Assembly: GCA_041392475.1 (NCBI GenBank)
Contig: JAWKLZ010000002.1
Location: forward strand, 1,186,501-1,250,500
Direction of reading: 5' to 3'
Source of the DNA: Chitinophagales bacterium
GTDB lineage: Bacteria > Bacteroidota > Bacteroidia > Chitinophagales > UBA2359
DNA: 64,000 nt
The notes beneath the pieces are model-generated. The model was given only the letters and a program-made list of their open reading frames with translations, did no database searches and was not told where the DNA came from. Each line of letters begins with the position of its first letter. The first letter of the stretch is position 1. Shown piece by piece: positions 27,000-37,162 of the stretch. A program made the translations under genes and the position numbers.

Positions 27000-29558
27000 C
27001 TATTCAAGCTTTAAATAGCGAATTAATTCTTCATAAAGCCTATTCCCCAATATTTTATGTGCTTTTGCGTTGGGATGACCATCATGGGGCGACACTTGTA
27101 GAAGTTGTTTTGCATATCCATTAAAGACATCATACATATCAATCAAATCGTAATCTGTATTTTTTATAATAGGCAAAGTTTGTTCAAAAAGATTTTCACC
27201 TTCTAACATAGGATAATGCAATAAAATGGGTTGTATATCAAGCTCTTTACAAGTTTTTGCAAAATGAACTATTGCCCATTTCATGATAATCTGTTCTTTT
27301 TCTTTTACTTGATTCGGAGTAATCAATGTATTTAAACCTATTCCTTCTGACTCCAACAACTCTGTTAATGCAGGATAGAGCGGAACATCATCTTGAAGCA
27401 TTTTTTTAATTTTATTGATGGTCTTGTGTGTATCTGCAAAATGTTCTACCAAAATAGCATAATCGGGTTTAAATTGCTGTACATCTTCTGTGAGCAAATG
27501 CACCAATTGAAAAGTTTGTGTTCCAGTACCTTGTGCAAAATTCAGGATTTCAAATCGAAGTGAATCACTTCCGAATTTTTCATTAAGTTTTGCTTCGGTA
27601 AGGTTGTCAAAAACCTCCTCATCGTGTACACCACATCCAATAGTAGGTGAGCCACCTAAAAGTGCAATACGTATAGTATATGGAGGCGTTATTTTATCAT
27701 AGTCCACATCTCGGAAGCCCCATTTATTGGTCGAAAAACGTTTCCCTCTAAATGTACTAGTTTGATTGGGTAATAACTTATATTCAAGCACGTCATTTCT
27801 ATCTTTAATAAAATCCATCTTATCCATCCCTTTTAGGAAGGGCTGTGTATTTGCTTTTTTTGAAAAAGTAACCTTATTCCAAAAAAATAGGGCTTCTTTA
27901 ACACCTGAAAATTCACTCCATTCCTTCATTCCTAAATAGCTATCAATCTCATCGTCCCATAGCTGAGAAGATATATCTACTTTAAGGATGTCTTCATAAT
28001 AGCCTTCGTAGCTTGTTTTCTTATCGTTGTTATTTAAAGTTTTTCCTTTTACAAATAAAGTAGAATTTTCATTCTTGCTGTTCATTGCAAAAAACACAAA
28101 TACAATATAGAGAATACCCAAAGAAAAATAGCTGGTTGTTGTTTTACCCTCTTTCCAAGTCTGTTGTTGAAGATAATTGCCGTGTAAATAGAAACCCAAG
28201 CCAACAAAGGCAATAGCTACACCAACAATACCCAAAATTTTTACCCAATTTATCCACTCATCGTAAAAGGCAATTTGAATAATTGACCACCATTCTGACA
28301 ATGTAGCTTGCGTCCACATCGAATACAACACTGCTATCGTTGTGAATACCCCAACTACCTTTGCCGCATGAATCAAAGCAGCAGAGAAGGTTTTCGAAAC
28401 CTTTGCCTTTTTTGTTTCCATCAACATACTCACCGTTGCCAAAGTGCCAAATATACCCCAGTAAAGAATGCTTGTAGGGCGTATGGGATTGCTACCCAAT
28501 ATCCACGCCCACTGATAGATATGAAAAAACCAAGTAAAGAAAAATGTAATCAATGCAGATAAAGTAAGTGCATACACAGGAGTGATTTTACGCAATTTGA
28601 AGTAAACAGGATAGTAGCATATCTTCATCAAGAAAGTCTTCCAGTATATATTGATGCGCCGAAATAAGTCCGAAAAACTACTTGCCAAAAACATATAATT
28701 GAATATGTCGGGCAGATTGTAGCCAAACAAACGCAATACGCCAACGGACAACGACAAAATTCCCACCAATCGAATTACCGTCAAATAAGTTGCAACGATG
28801 TATTGCCCCACTCCCCATACACCTTCAATTGTAGTCATATCTGGCACTGCAAAATAGTACAACCAACGGTAAATCAATAAACAAATCACACTCCACAAAA
28901 TCAAATTGATGCCTCGTTGGTAGATAAAGGCTGCGGGTTTATCGTAATAACTACTGAGGTAGGTTTTGTAGTCCACAATTGGAAATAGAGGAAATACAAT
29001 ATTGGGCAGCAGAAAAAAGTAATTCAGCCTGTGCCAAATCGAGGCAGATTCTTTTTCATACTTCAATTCGTACAAATATACAATCGTGCGAAACATAAAA
29101 ATGGCTGCGAAAACCGTCAATCCGTGTGAAGTAAAAGGAGTCCATAAATAACCCAATCTGCCAAGTGCGAAAAACACCCCTATTCCTAAAACCAATAATT
29201 TGCGAATAGACAATTTTATGGGTAAATGGCACATACCAAAAATTCCCAAGCCCGTTAATAGCAATATGGTAGCATCCTGAAAGCTGAGAAACAAAAACAA
29301 AGTGCAAACAAAACTACATAGAAAAACAATGGGTTTGTACTTGATAGGCGTTAGGCTGTGAATACCAAAAAAAATCACTACAAGCGGAAGAAACCGCTCC
29401 AACCACATATCTGCTTCAATGTGAAGTGCATATACTAAATACCAAATTAAACTCAGTTGAAGTAATTGAGAAAACAATGTGGCAAGGAATGTAAGATTGC
29501 CAGTTTTTTGAGTGAGTAAAATATTGTACTTTATTTTTTCCTCTGTCGCTTCTAACAT
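27000..29558 (-). CDS. MBOAT O-acyltransferase fused to SGNH domain, paralog 3 (operon head)
   Basis: 852 residues, first gene of the seven-gene operon; 257 bases separate it from the divergent GT-C operon. Same motifs: FTWFFHIYQW in the MBOAT part, RGKRFSTNKWG, GGSPTIGCG, NFAQGTG, and DGHPNAKAH at the C-terminus. All catalytic positions are kept in the three copies, so none looks decayed. Being retained in triplicate, the copies probably decorate different positions or sugars of the product, or use different acyl donors. Confidence 0.82.
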   Translation of the reverse strand: MLEATEEKIKYNILLTQKTGNLTFLATLFSQLLQLSLIWYLVYALHIEADMWLERFLPLVVIFFGIHSLTPIKYKPIVFLCSFVCTLFLFLSFQDATILLLTGLGIFGMCHLPIKLSIRKLLVLGIGVFFALGRLGYLWTPFTSHGLTVFAAIFMFRTIVYLYELKYEKESASIWHRLNYFFLLPNIVFPLFPIVDYKTYLSSYYDKPAAFIYQRGINLILWSVICLLIYRWLYYFAVPDMTTIEGVWGVGQYIVATYLTVIRLVGILSLSVGVLRLFGYNLPDIFNYMFLASSFSDLFRRINIYWKTFLMKICYYPVYFKLRKITPVYALTLSALITFFFTWFFHIYQWAWILGSNPIRPTSILYWGIFGTLATVSMLMETKKAKVSKTFSAALIHAAKVVGVFTTIAVLYSMWTQATLSEWWSIIQIAFYDEWINWVKILGIVGVAIAFVGLGFYLHGNYLQQQTWKEGKTTTSYFSLGILYIVFVFFAMNSKNENSTLFVKGKTLNNNDKKTSYEGYYEDILKVDISSQLWDDEIDSYLGMKEWSEFSGVKEALFFWNKVTFSKKANTQPFLKGMDKMDFIKDRNDVLEYKLLPNQTSTFRGKRFSTNKWGFRDVDYDKITPPYTIRIALLGGSPTIGCGVHDEEVFDNLTEAKLNEKFGSDSLRFEILNFAQGTGTQTFQLVHLLTEDVQQFKPDYAILVEHFADTHKTINKIKKMLQDDVPLYPALTELLESEGIGLNTLITPNQVKEKEQIIMKWAIVHFAKTCKELDIQPILLHYPMLEGENLFEQTLPIIKNTDYDLIDMYDVFNGYAKQLLQVSPHDGHPNAKAHKILGNRLYEELIRYLKLE

Positions 29559-29815
29559 AAAAAAATGAGGTGTTTTATAATGGATTAAAACGGCTTCCTT
29601 GTTTTTTCAAAAGTAAATGTAAGAATATTTTGGAGTAATTTAACTGAGTAAAGATGATACACTTCAATTTTCATCATGAAACCTACTTCCTCCAAAGAAT
29701 AACTTTTGTTTAATGGATTCCGACTACTTTTGTAGAACTTTTCCCAAAAAGCTTTTATTTTGAGCAGAAAAGTCAATCCTTTTCGTGTTGCTTTCTTGGA
29801 AATCAAAAATATACT

Positions 29816-31663
29816 ATGAATCGTCAAAAAGAAACAAGTCAAACTCATTTCCACTCAAAATGGTTTGGCTATTTTTTCCTATTTTTTTTAGTTGTCCAAT
29901 CTATCTCAATATTATTGAATCAATTGGGCGTAAAAAAGGGTTTGATTGGTTATCAAAGCATTTTTTGGGCTACTGTTACAGGGATTATTGGGGGTTTGTA
30001 TATTTGGTTGAATCGAGTACGTTTGTTGAAGATAGAAGATCGGATTTGGCAAATTCAGCAAAAGAGAACCCAAACCCAAAACAAACGTTTCTCAAAAAAA
30101 TATCCAATACTGAATCGCATACCTGTGTTAGGTTTTTTGTATAAAAAATGGCAATCAGAACCATTTTTATACAAGCTAGCTTTGATAGGATTGGGTATAT
30201 TGGCAAGTGGCATTTACCTCTATGATTTGAGTTATTACGATTGGTTGCCAGATGAGACTTTGGTAACAGCAACCGCCAAAGGATATTTGAACACGGGTAC
30301 TTACACTAGATGGGATTTTTGGACAGAGGAAATGGGAACAAAACACTATGATAGAGCTTGGATACATACATGGATGGTGGCTCAGAGTTTCCGCTTTTTT
30401 GGTTATTCAGAATGGTCTGCACGAATCGTATCCGTATTTTTAGGGTTGGTTTTTGTTCCGATTATATATGGTGTATCCAACTTCTTTTTGCGAAATCGTC
30501 TTGCCGCTCTTCTCGTAACCTTTGTATGTATTCTGAATCCCTATCTGATTGTTTATTTTAGACGTACTCGTATGTATGCACTTTTAATGCCTACCTTTAC
30601 CTTGTTGGTTTATTTATCTTATCGAAGCCTAACCAATAAAAAAGTATATAGCACATATATCTACGAAAAATACCATTGGGTTAGACAGTACTTCAATTAT
30701 GACTGGAGTTTGGTAGTGGCTACATTATTCCTACTCTATGCTGCATTGGTCGTGCAGATACTCAGTGCCATTATTTTACTTCCATTGGGCTTGTTTCTAC
30801 TTTATCTATCTATATTCAAAAAACAAAAGAGGTTGATACCTATTTTGTTGGTAGGAGCAATAGTCGTTCCATGCATGATTGCCATATTTCCTGTCTTTAG
30901 AACAATAGCAAACCATATAGATACATTTACTTTTTTCGGCGTATATAAACCTCCTTTTACAAATTATTTGTATCTCCCTCTTCTTCAAACAGCATTATCC
31001 CTCAGCATACTGTCTATCGGGTTCATTTGGATTTGGATTTCAAAATACAATGCAAGACTGGTTTTCATCTATATGCTTGTTGTGATTGTCATGCTTTTAT
31101 ACACTTATTCCATTGATTATTCTGACAACAGTGGATTTAGGTATGTTATGCACATTATGCCATTTGCAAGTATGTTGGTGATTGGCATTTTGTTTAAAAT
31201 CAACCGTTTATTGACTCCCAAATCATTGAGATTGATTCTGCCTTTTATTATATTAATATTAAGTACGGGCCATTTTATAAATAACTACAACTGGATTTAC
31301 CGCATTTATCCTGAAGCACAGTTTTTTACAAGAGCCTATCCCACCATTTTGAACAACATACAACCAGAAAAAGAAGGTCTCATAGGTATGTTTATTCAGA
31401 GAGAGTATATGATAGGATGGGGGCATAAAATTACAGACCTAAACATACCTAAAGGCAGAAAATATTCCCTTCAATGGCTCAAAGAGGATTTGTCTATATT
31501 TGATGCCAATTGGGTCACTTGGGCTACCCATAAAAGCTGGCACCTTAGACCCGAAGTAATCAGATACATTAACAAAAACTGTGTAAAATATCACGGTTAT
31601 GGAGTGGACAATTCAATGATTGAAGTCTTTTATTGCAAACAAAACAAAAATGAGAAGGATTAA
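29816..31663 (+). CDS. ArnT/GT39-like GT-C glycosyltransferase, paralog A
   Basis: 615 residues, 12-13 membrane segments. The first periplasmic loop holds YDWLPDETLVTATAKGYL with the Asp/Glu pair typical of GT-C catalytic loops, followed by RWDFW and WSARIVSVFLG, and a cytoplasmic RMYALLMP segment. Such enzymes take a sugar from a polyprenyl phosphate donor and act on the outer face of the inner membrane. The first 120 residues form two spans plus a basic cytoplasmic stretch that is not in standard ArnT. A paralog follows 43 bases downstream. Confidence 0.8.
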   Translation: MNRQKETSQTHFHSKWFGYFFLFFLVVQSISILLNQLGVKKGLIGYQSIFWATVTGIIGGLYIWLNRVRLLKIEDRIWQIQQKRTQTQNKRFSKKYPILNRIPVLGFLYKKWQSEPFLYKLALIGLGILASGIYLYDLSYYDWLPDETLVTATAKGYLNTGTYTRWDFWTEEMGTKHYDRAWIHTWMVAQSFRFFGYSEWSARIVSVFLGLVFVPIIYGVSNFFLRNRLAALLVTFVCILNPYLIVYFRRTRMYALLMPTFTLLVYLSYRSLTNKKVYSTYIYEKYHWVRQYFNYDWSLVVATLFLLYAALVVQILSAIILLPLGLFLLYLSIFKKQKRLIPILLVGAIVVPCMIAIFPVFRTIANHIDTFTFFGVYKPPFTNYLYLPLLQTALSLSILSIGFIWIWISKYNARLVFIYMLVVIVMLLYTYSIDYSDNSGFRYVMHIMPFASMLVIGILFKINRLLTPKSLRLILPFIILILSTGHFINNYNWIYRIYPEAQFFTRAYPTILNNIQPEKEGLIGMFIQREYMIGWGHKITDLNIPKGRKYSLQWLKEDLSIFDANWVTWATHKSWHLRPEVIRYINKNCVKYHGYGVDNSMIEVFYCKQNKNEKD

Positions 31664-31706
31664 TTTTCAATCATTGCTTTAATCATTCGCACTTCAAAAA
31701 CATTGC

Positions 31707-33527
31707 ATGAATCGTAAAAAACATACAACACTTTCTCTCAACAAACGCCTATTGTCAGGCTATTGCTTTTTGAGTTTCTTGGTTATCCAATCTGTATTGA
31801 TGGTTTTCAACCATTTTGGCTTCTACCAATCATTTACCAAGAATACAAATATCTTTTGGGGTGTTGGGGCAGGTATTTCAGGTGCTTTGTTTATTTGGTT
31901 TTCTCAAAAACGCCTCCAAGAACTGGAGAAACAAAATTGGCAAAGTCTTCGCAAAAATGAAAAAATAGCACGGCAAAAATTTCAAAAACAATATCCCCTC
32001 ATTGCAGGCATTCCCATTCTTGGTTTTCTTGTTCAAAAATGGCAAGCAGAACCATTGGCATCTAAACTTGCTTTGATAGGTCTTTGCCTATTAGGAAGTA
32101 CGGTTTATCTCTACGATTTGTCTTACTACGATTGGCTTCCTGATGAACCATTGGTTGTAGAAACAGCCAAAGGCTATTTGGAAACGGGATCTTATATCAA
32201 ATGGGATTTTTGGATGGATCAAGCAGGAACAGAGTGGTACGGTCGGGCGTGGCCTCATACATGGATGGTGGCACAAAGCATCAAGGTACTGGGATTGTCT
32301 GAATGGAGTACACGTTTGGTATCTGCTATATTTGGAATTCTGTTTATTTTGGTGATTTATGGAGTAACCAACTTTTTTTTCCAAAACAGATGGACTGCCT
32401 TTTTGGTCACTTTTGTATGTATTCTACAACCCTATTTTGTTGTTTATTTTCGACGTGTTAGGATGTATGCTGTTTTGGTTCCCATTTTTGTCCTCTTATA
32501 TTATTTGGCCTACCAAGCGATTACTACAAAAAAAACCTATCCTTTATCATTGTATAGAAATGATTGGGTAAAAAAATACATTAACTACGATTGGGGCTTG
32601 ATGATTCTGACCTTAATAACATTTTACTTAAGCCTTAAAATACATGTCCTCTCATTGGTATTACTCCCTCCCCTTTCTCTTTTAGTAATGTATTTGTTAA
32701 TAATAAAAAAACAGGTCAGGCTCTGGTGGCCCTTTCTTATTGGAGCAATAGCAATGGGAATTATCATTTTAAACATAAATTACACCGTCTTATTCAGCAT
32801 ACTGGGAAGATTTTTTACTTTTTTTAGTACTTACCAACCTTATTACATAGCCAATTTATTGGCTTTTCTATTTCCTACCCCCTTTTCTATTGTAGTCTTA
32901 TTACTTGGATGTATGTTGGTTGGGTTTGCCAAAATCAAAACCCGAATATTAGCTATTTACTTATTATTTGGCACATCATTCACTATATTTGTCTATATGA
33001 TTGTGTATGATACTCATTTTCGGTATACCATTCACATTCTTCCTTTTGCGTATATGCTAATTGTTGGCATATTGATGAAAATAAATCAACTGTTTACTAC
33101 ACCATGGCAAAAAATCATTATTCCAACTTTTATTGCATTGTTGAGCATACTACATTTCGCAGATAAATTCGATTGGGTGTACTACAACTATCCCGAAACC
33201 CAATTCTCTTCCCAAGCCTATGTTTCTATTCAACAAAATATCCAACCAAATAAGGAAGGCATCATTTCATTGTATTTTATTGATATGTACATGGAAGGCA
33301 TGGGAAAGAGTATAAAAAAAATAGACATGTCTAACAACAAACAATACAGTATCAATCAATTCAAAAGAGATTTGGAGCAATTTGAAGAGGGGGCATGGGT
33401 TACTTGGGCAACCCACAAAGGTTACCATTTGCCGCCTAATTTAATAAATTATATTGTGCAAAACTGTGGCGTTTATCATGGTCATGAGGTGGATGACACA
33501 AAGGTCGAAGTCTATTATTGTCGGTAA
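31707..33527 (+). CDS. ArnT/GT39-like GT-C glycosyltransferase, paralog B
   Basis: 606 residues, paralogous over its length to the gene at 29816, with YDWLPDEPLVVETAKGYLETG, KWDFW, WSTRLVSAIFG and RMYAVLVP. Catalytic acids are kept. The C-terminal loop WVTWATHKGYHLPP is shared with paralog A (WVTWATHKSWHLRP) and looks like an acceptor-binding part specific to this pair. The next gene starts 23 bases later. Substrate unknown. Confidence 0.8.
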   Translation: MNRKKHTTLSLNKRLLSGYCFLSFLVIQSVLMVFNHFGFYQSFTKNTNIFWGVGAGISGALFIWFSQKRLQELEKQNWQSLRKNEKIARQKFQKQYPLIAGIPILGFLVQKWQAEPLASKLALIGLCLLGSTVYLYDLSYYDWLPDEPLVVETAKGYLETGSYIKWDFWMDQAGTEWYGRAWPHTWMVAQSIKVLGLSEWSTRLVSAIFGILFILVIYGVTNFFFQNRWTAFLVTFVCILQPYFVVYFRRVRMYAVLVPIFVLLYYLAYQAITTKKTYPLSLYRNDWVKKYINYDWGLMILTLITFYLSLKIHVLSLVLLPPLSLLVMYLLIIKKQVRLWWPFLIGAIAMGIIILNINYTVLFSILGRFFTFFSTYQPYYIANLLAFLFPTPFSIVVLLLGCMLVGFAKIKTRILAIYLLFGTSFTIFVYMIVYDTHFRYTIHILPFAYMLIVGILMKINQLFTTPWQKIIIPTFIALLSILHFADKFDWVYYNYPETQFSSQAYVSIQQNIQPNKEGIISLYFIDMYMEGMGKSIKKIDMSNNKQYSINQFKRDLEQFEEGAWVTWATHKGYHLPPNLINYIVQNCGVYHGHEVDDTKVEVYYCR

Positions 33528-33550
33528 TTCAAGTAAATAATTATAATAAA

Positions 33551-34387
33551 ATGTCTAATGATAAACCAATAAAATTGATTTATATCATAGGTATGAGTTT
33601 TAGTGGTTCGACACTACTTGGCTTTCTGTTAGGATCGGGGAAAGAGGTTGAGAATTTAGGACAATTAAAAACTTTTTCACGCAGGCAGATTAGCCGAACA
33701 TGCACCTGCGGTGATGCGCCTTTAGTTTGTTCTCTTTGGGGGAAATATTATGATGGTAACTACCAAACTTTTGACAAACCAAGTGTTTTTGCAAAAATAA
33801 GGATGATATCGAACATTTTATTGAAGAAAAAAGAGGGTGTAAAACAACTTACAGACACACCAGATTTGACATTTCTAAAAGCAATACATGATGATATACA
33901 GTCATTTAATTCACAAATCAATTATTTGGTAGATACTTCTAATAGTATCTGGCGTTTGGCTTATTTACTGCAATGTCAAGGAATAGAACTCAAAGTCATT
34001 TACTTGAAAAGAGAGGTTAACTCCAATATTGTTTCTTTTATGAAACGCAATCGGTTACTCGGTTTTTGGAGAGGAATATTTACTTATAAAATAAAGCATT
34101 ACTTAATTAGCAAATTTTTGGCGATAAATCAAGTGCCAAATGTTTCCGTTTCGTATGAGGAGATCTGTGCAATACCGCAAAAAACGCTATCTCGCATAGG
34201 TATTTTTTTGAATATAAACTATGATAACTTTTCAACTCATATTCGTCAAAGACAGTACCATGTGATTGGAGGAAATCGTGACACAAGTAAACAGTTTAGA
34301 GATGGTTTTCAGGGAGTAGAAAATAAGAATGTACCAAAAGAGAAATTCAATAGCCTTCAATCTTTTATATTGAAATATTTTGGATAA
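33551..34387 (+). CDS. Sulfotransferase-family protein
   Basis: 278 residues from the Met at 33551; an ATG at 33518 would overlap the previous gene and adds no family sequence. The P-loop-like IIGMSFSGSTLLGFLL opens the fold, and the second PAPS contact is in VIYLKREVNSNIVSF. Cysteines CTCGDAPLVCSLW (about 50-63) are common in one sulfotransferase subgroup. It is more diverged than the two other sulfotransferases here. The stop at 34385-34387 is followed at once by the GT4 start. Confidence 0.7.
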   Translation: MSNDKPIKLIYIIGMSFSGSTLLGFLLGSGKEVENLGQLKTFSRRQISRTCTCGDAPLVCSLWGKYYDGNYQTFDKPSVFAKIRMISNILLKKKEGVKQLTDTPDLTFLKAIHDDIQSFNSQINYLVDTSNSIWRLAYLLQCQGIELKVIYLKREVNSNIVSFMKRNRLLGFWRGIFTYKIKHYLISKFLAINQVPNVSVSYEEICAIPQKTLSRIGIFLNINYDNFSTHIRQRQYHVIGGNRDTSKQFRDGFQGVENKNVPKEKFNSLQSFILKYFG

Positions 34388-34388
34388 A

Positions 34389-35576
34389 ATGCATATTATA
34401 TACGTCTATTTCAATGATTTGGCTGCTAAGACTGGGGATGTTCCCCAGATTTTCAATATGCTTCATACATTTGCCAAATCAACGGAAATTACTTTCCTAT
34501 CAGCTTGGGCAAGCCAACATCAAATCAATAGTAGATTAAGTGATTTTCATCTTTACAAAAACTTCAATCAGATAAGAATTCCTATCAAACTCATTCAAGA
34601 TTGGAAGTTCTTGGAACGATTCACCCGTGCGATTTACTGCTTAGGAGCTATTTTATTCGTCCGACTCCACCCCAAATCCATTATTTACACGCGAGATTTC
34701 TCATTTTTGTATTTTTTAAGTTTGCTCCCTCCTTTTTTGCGCCCCAAAAATCAGATTTATTATGAACCTCATAAAATTTACCACCTTTCTTCCTCCAAGG
34801 TAAATATTGAGCAAGAACAAAAAGCTCTAAAAATTCCTCATTTATTTTTTCCTATTTCAAAAGGTATTCAAGTAGATTTAATTCAATTATTTAACATTGA
34901 CAATCAAAGAATTGAAGTAGCATCTGATGGCGTTGATATTAAACGTTTTCAAACTTCAAAACCCAATGATGCAATTCTCTTGAAAGAAAAATACCCTTTT
35001 GCGGCAAATAAGAAGGTGATTATCTACACGGGGTCTTTTTTAGAATGGAAGGGGGTAGAAGTGTTGGTCAAAGCAATAAAATTTATTCAATCTACGGATT
35101 TTTGCGTATTGCTGATTGGAGGGAGTCCACAAAAAGTAAACGCTATAAATGCACTTTGTGAAACAGAAAAAGTAGCACATTTAGTAGCAGTTGAAGGGTT
35201 TGTCACACAAAACAAATTGATTCCCTTGGTTAGAGCAGCGACCATTGCAGTAATACCCAATACCAAAGCAGTCATTAGCCAATACTACACTTCTCCTCTA
35301 AAAGTATTTGAGTATATGGCGGTAGGCTTGCCTATTGTAGCCTCCGATTTGCCTTCTCTTCGAGAAATATTGACAGAAAAAGAGCATTGCCTTTTTTTTG
35401 AAGCAGAAAACCCTCGCAGTTTAGCTGAAAAGCTTGATTTTTTACTGCAAAATGAGATCTTCTGCAATCAAATGCGTGCAAACAATCTTCTATCAGTTCA
35501 AAAATATGATTGGCAAATTCGTGCAGACAAAATTCTATCTACAATTTCGATGTTCAATAAACCTCCAAGCCCTTAA
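34389..35576 (+). CDS. GT4-family glycosyltransferase
   Basis: 395 residues from the ATG at 34389 (a TTG three codons earlier would overlap the previous stop). GT-B fold: N-terminal acceptor half with a DVPQIFNML start, C-terminal nucleotide-sugar half with YTGSFLEWKGVEVL and the EX7E-like FEYMAVGLPIVASD..LREIL. It transfers a sugar from a nucleotide donor to the growing glycan in the cytosol. Its 3' end overlaps the convergent phosphodiesterase-like gene by 23 bases. Confidence 0.85.
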   Translation: MHIIYVYFNDLAAKTGDVPQIFNMLHTFAKSTEITFLSAWASQHQINSRLSDFHLYKNFNQIRIPIKLIQDWKFLERFTRAIYCLGAILFVRLHPKSIIYTRDFSFLYFLSLLPPFLRPKNQIYYEPHKIYHLSSSKVNIEQEQKALKIPHLFFPISKGIQVDLIQLFNIDNQRIEVASDGVDIKRFQTSKPNDAILLKEKYPFAANKKVIIYTGSFLEWKGVEVLVKAIKFIQSTDFCVLLIGGSPQKVNAINALCETEKVAHLVAVEGFVTQNKLIPLVRAATIAVIPNTKAVISQYYTSPLKVFEYMAVGLPIVASDLPSLREILTEKEHCLFFEAENPRSLAEKLDFLLQNEIFCNQMRANNLLSVQKYDWQIRADKILSTISMFNKPPSP

Positions 35577-37143
35577 GTTCAGGCAGTAATTTCCCATCCA
35601 TATTTTGAGGAATATTTTCTCCCAAAAGGCCCAAAATCGTTGGTGCAATATCCATAATGTGTGCTTCCTCTAGCGTTCCAATTGTAGAAATATTACTTCC
35701 TGCCAATATCAAAAAACCATAAGGCTGATGCCCTCCTGTATGCTTGTCTATTAAAACACCAGAAACAGTACCAATTTGAGGACTACTTAGAGCTTTAATA
35801 GGCGCATCTTGTGACCAAGTGATGACAATGTCAGGAAGTTCATTCACATATTTTCCCTTGTGTTCATCACGAACTATGATTACTTCTGCTACTGCTTTCT
35901 TTCCAGTAGCAGGATTAATCAAGGCTTCAAAAGCAGACTTAATCTTAGCACAAATTTCATCATACCCTTTCCCTTCTTTTATTTTTCCATTCGGCTCTCG
36001 CCCCACCAAGTTTATTCTAATGGCACCACTATAATCACTTGGTAAACTAAAGGCAAGACTGTCCTTCCAGTTATTGCCTCCATACAGAAACTTACGAGTC
36101 CAAGTGTCCCACAATTTTTCAGGAATAAATTTTTTGACCGTTTTGATAAGCGAAATAGGTATAACCAATTCTGCTCTTTCCAATGCCAATTCCCCCCATT
36201 TTTTGGCAGGTAGCCAGCTCAAAACTCCTTTTTTTTGTTTAGAACTTACATTCCCAGCCATACCCAATTTTTTGAGTACTTCCCCTACCAAATGTCGTCC
36301 GCTATAATTGGGGCCCATACCAATATTGGAGAAAACCATCACCGTAGTATTTTCCAGATCTTCTGGCAACATTGCTTCAATTCCTTTATCAATAGCCTGA
36401 TAACATTGTAATATGGCATCCCCAAACACTTTCGCCAATGCAACATCATAATCAGGATGTGTCTCATCCATCAAATGCCAATATAAATGTCCTACCCAAT
36501 GCAACTCTGAATAAGAAATGAGAAACAAATCCCATCTTTCTTTTTCCAAAACATATTTTGCCATCGCATTTCTAGCATGAATTCCCTTCAATAGATTTTC
36601 CAATAAGTCGCTATACTCCTTTTGTGTTTGAGGCCTCACCATATACCAGTTTTCTAATGGATGGCGACCAAATTTTTCGATGACTTCTTTTGTAAAATCA
36701 ATGGGCCAAGAAGACTGTTTCCATGTTTGATGTTCGTCCCCCCAATTGACAAAATGTATTCCATTGAAGCCTTCTTCTGGCATTGATTTAGGCACGTCAA
36801 TAATGGCACATCTTTTACCCGACCGACTTAGTGGTATCCAACAAGGTTCTTCATGAACTGCATTTGCATACTGTTTGTGAATTTCGTAAGTGCCTGTTTT
36901 GAGGTGACGGTGAGAACGAGAAATTCCATGTTTTGCAGGACTTGTACCTGTGTGAAGGGTAGGCCAAGAACTAGCACTTGCTACATCTCCCGTGGAAATC
37001 AATTTTCGCCAAGTGCCTTTTTCCTTCAATTTTTGAAGAGTGGGTAATTTCCCTTCTTCACACCATTTCTCAATGAGATACATATCAGCAGATTCTATAC
37101 CAATAGCAATTACTTGTTTTTTTGAAGCATCAGACATATTCAT
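35554..37143 (-). CDS. Alkaline-phosphatase-superfamily phosphodiesterase/sulfatase-like protein
   Basis: 529 residues (or 527 from the second Met). It starts with a metal-site strand AIGIESADMYLIEKW, then SSWPTLHTGTSPAKHGI with the presumed Thr/Ser nucleophile, HWVGHLYWHLMDETHPDYD, and a late GTVSGVLIDKHTGGHQPYG with metal-binding His residues. This is the type I phosphodiesterase/nucleotide pyrophosphatase family; I see no secretion signal. In a sulfated-glycan locus it might cleave a phosphodiester or sulfate ester on a precursor. 19 bases downstream of a sulfotransferase gene. Confidence 0.75.
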   Translation of the reverse strand: MNMSDASKKQVIAIGIESADMYLIEKWCEEGKLPTLQKLKEKGTWRKLISTGDVASASSWPTLHTGTSPAKHGISRSHRHLKTGTYEIHKQYANAVHEEPCWIPLSRSGKRCAIIDVPKSMPEEGFNGIHFVNWGDEHQTWKQSSWPIDFTKEVIEKFGRHPLENWYMVRPQTQKEYSDLLENLLKGIHARNAMAKYVLEKERWDLFLISYSELHWVGHLYWHLMDETHPDYDVALAKVFGDAILQCYQAIDKGIEAMLPEDLENTTVMVFSNIGMGPNYSGRHLVGEVLKKLGMAGNVSSKQKKGVLSWLPAKKWGELALERAELVIPISLIKTVKKFIPEKLWDTWTRKFLYGGNNWKDSLAFSLPSDYSGAIRINLVGREPNGKIKEGKGYDEICAKIKSAFEALINPATGKKAVAEVIIVRDEHKGKYVNELPDIVITWSQDAPIKALSSPQIGTVSGVLIDKHTGGHQPYGFLILAGSNISTIGTLEEAHIMDIAPTILGLLGENIPQNMDGKLLPELKGLEVY

Positions 37144-37162
37144 AAATTTATATTTTTAAATA

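Noticed and set aside
17479..29558. A classical dlt (D-alanylation) operon
   Set aside because: The adenylation pocket fits proline better, a dehydrogenase and a halogenase-like enzyme are present, and Bacteroidota lack teichoic acids.
21760..29558. The repeated DNA of the MBOAT genes as a CRISPR or satellite array
   Set aside because: The repeats are long homologous coding sequences of gene duplicates, not short regular units.
29585..29854. 89-codon minus-strand frame between the acylation operon and the GT-C operon
   Set aside because: It overlaps the start of the GT-C gene and has a basic, non-family sequence; more likely the divergent promoter region.
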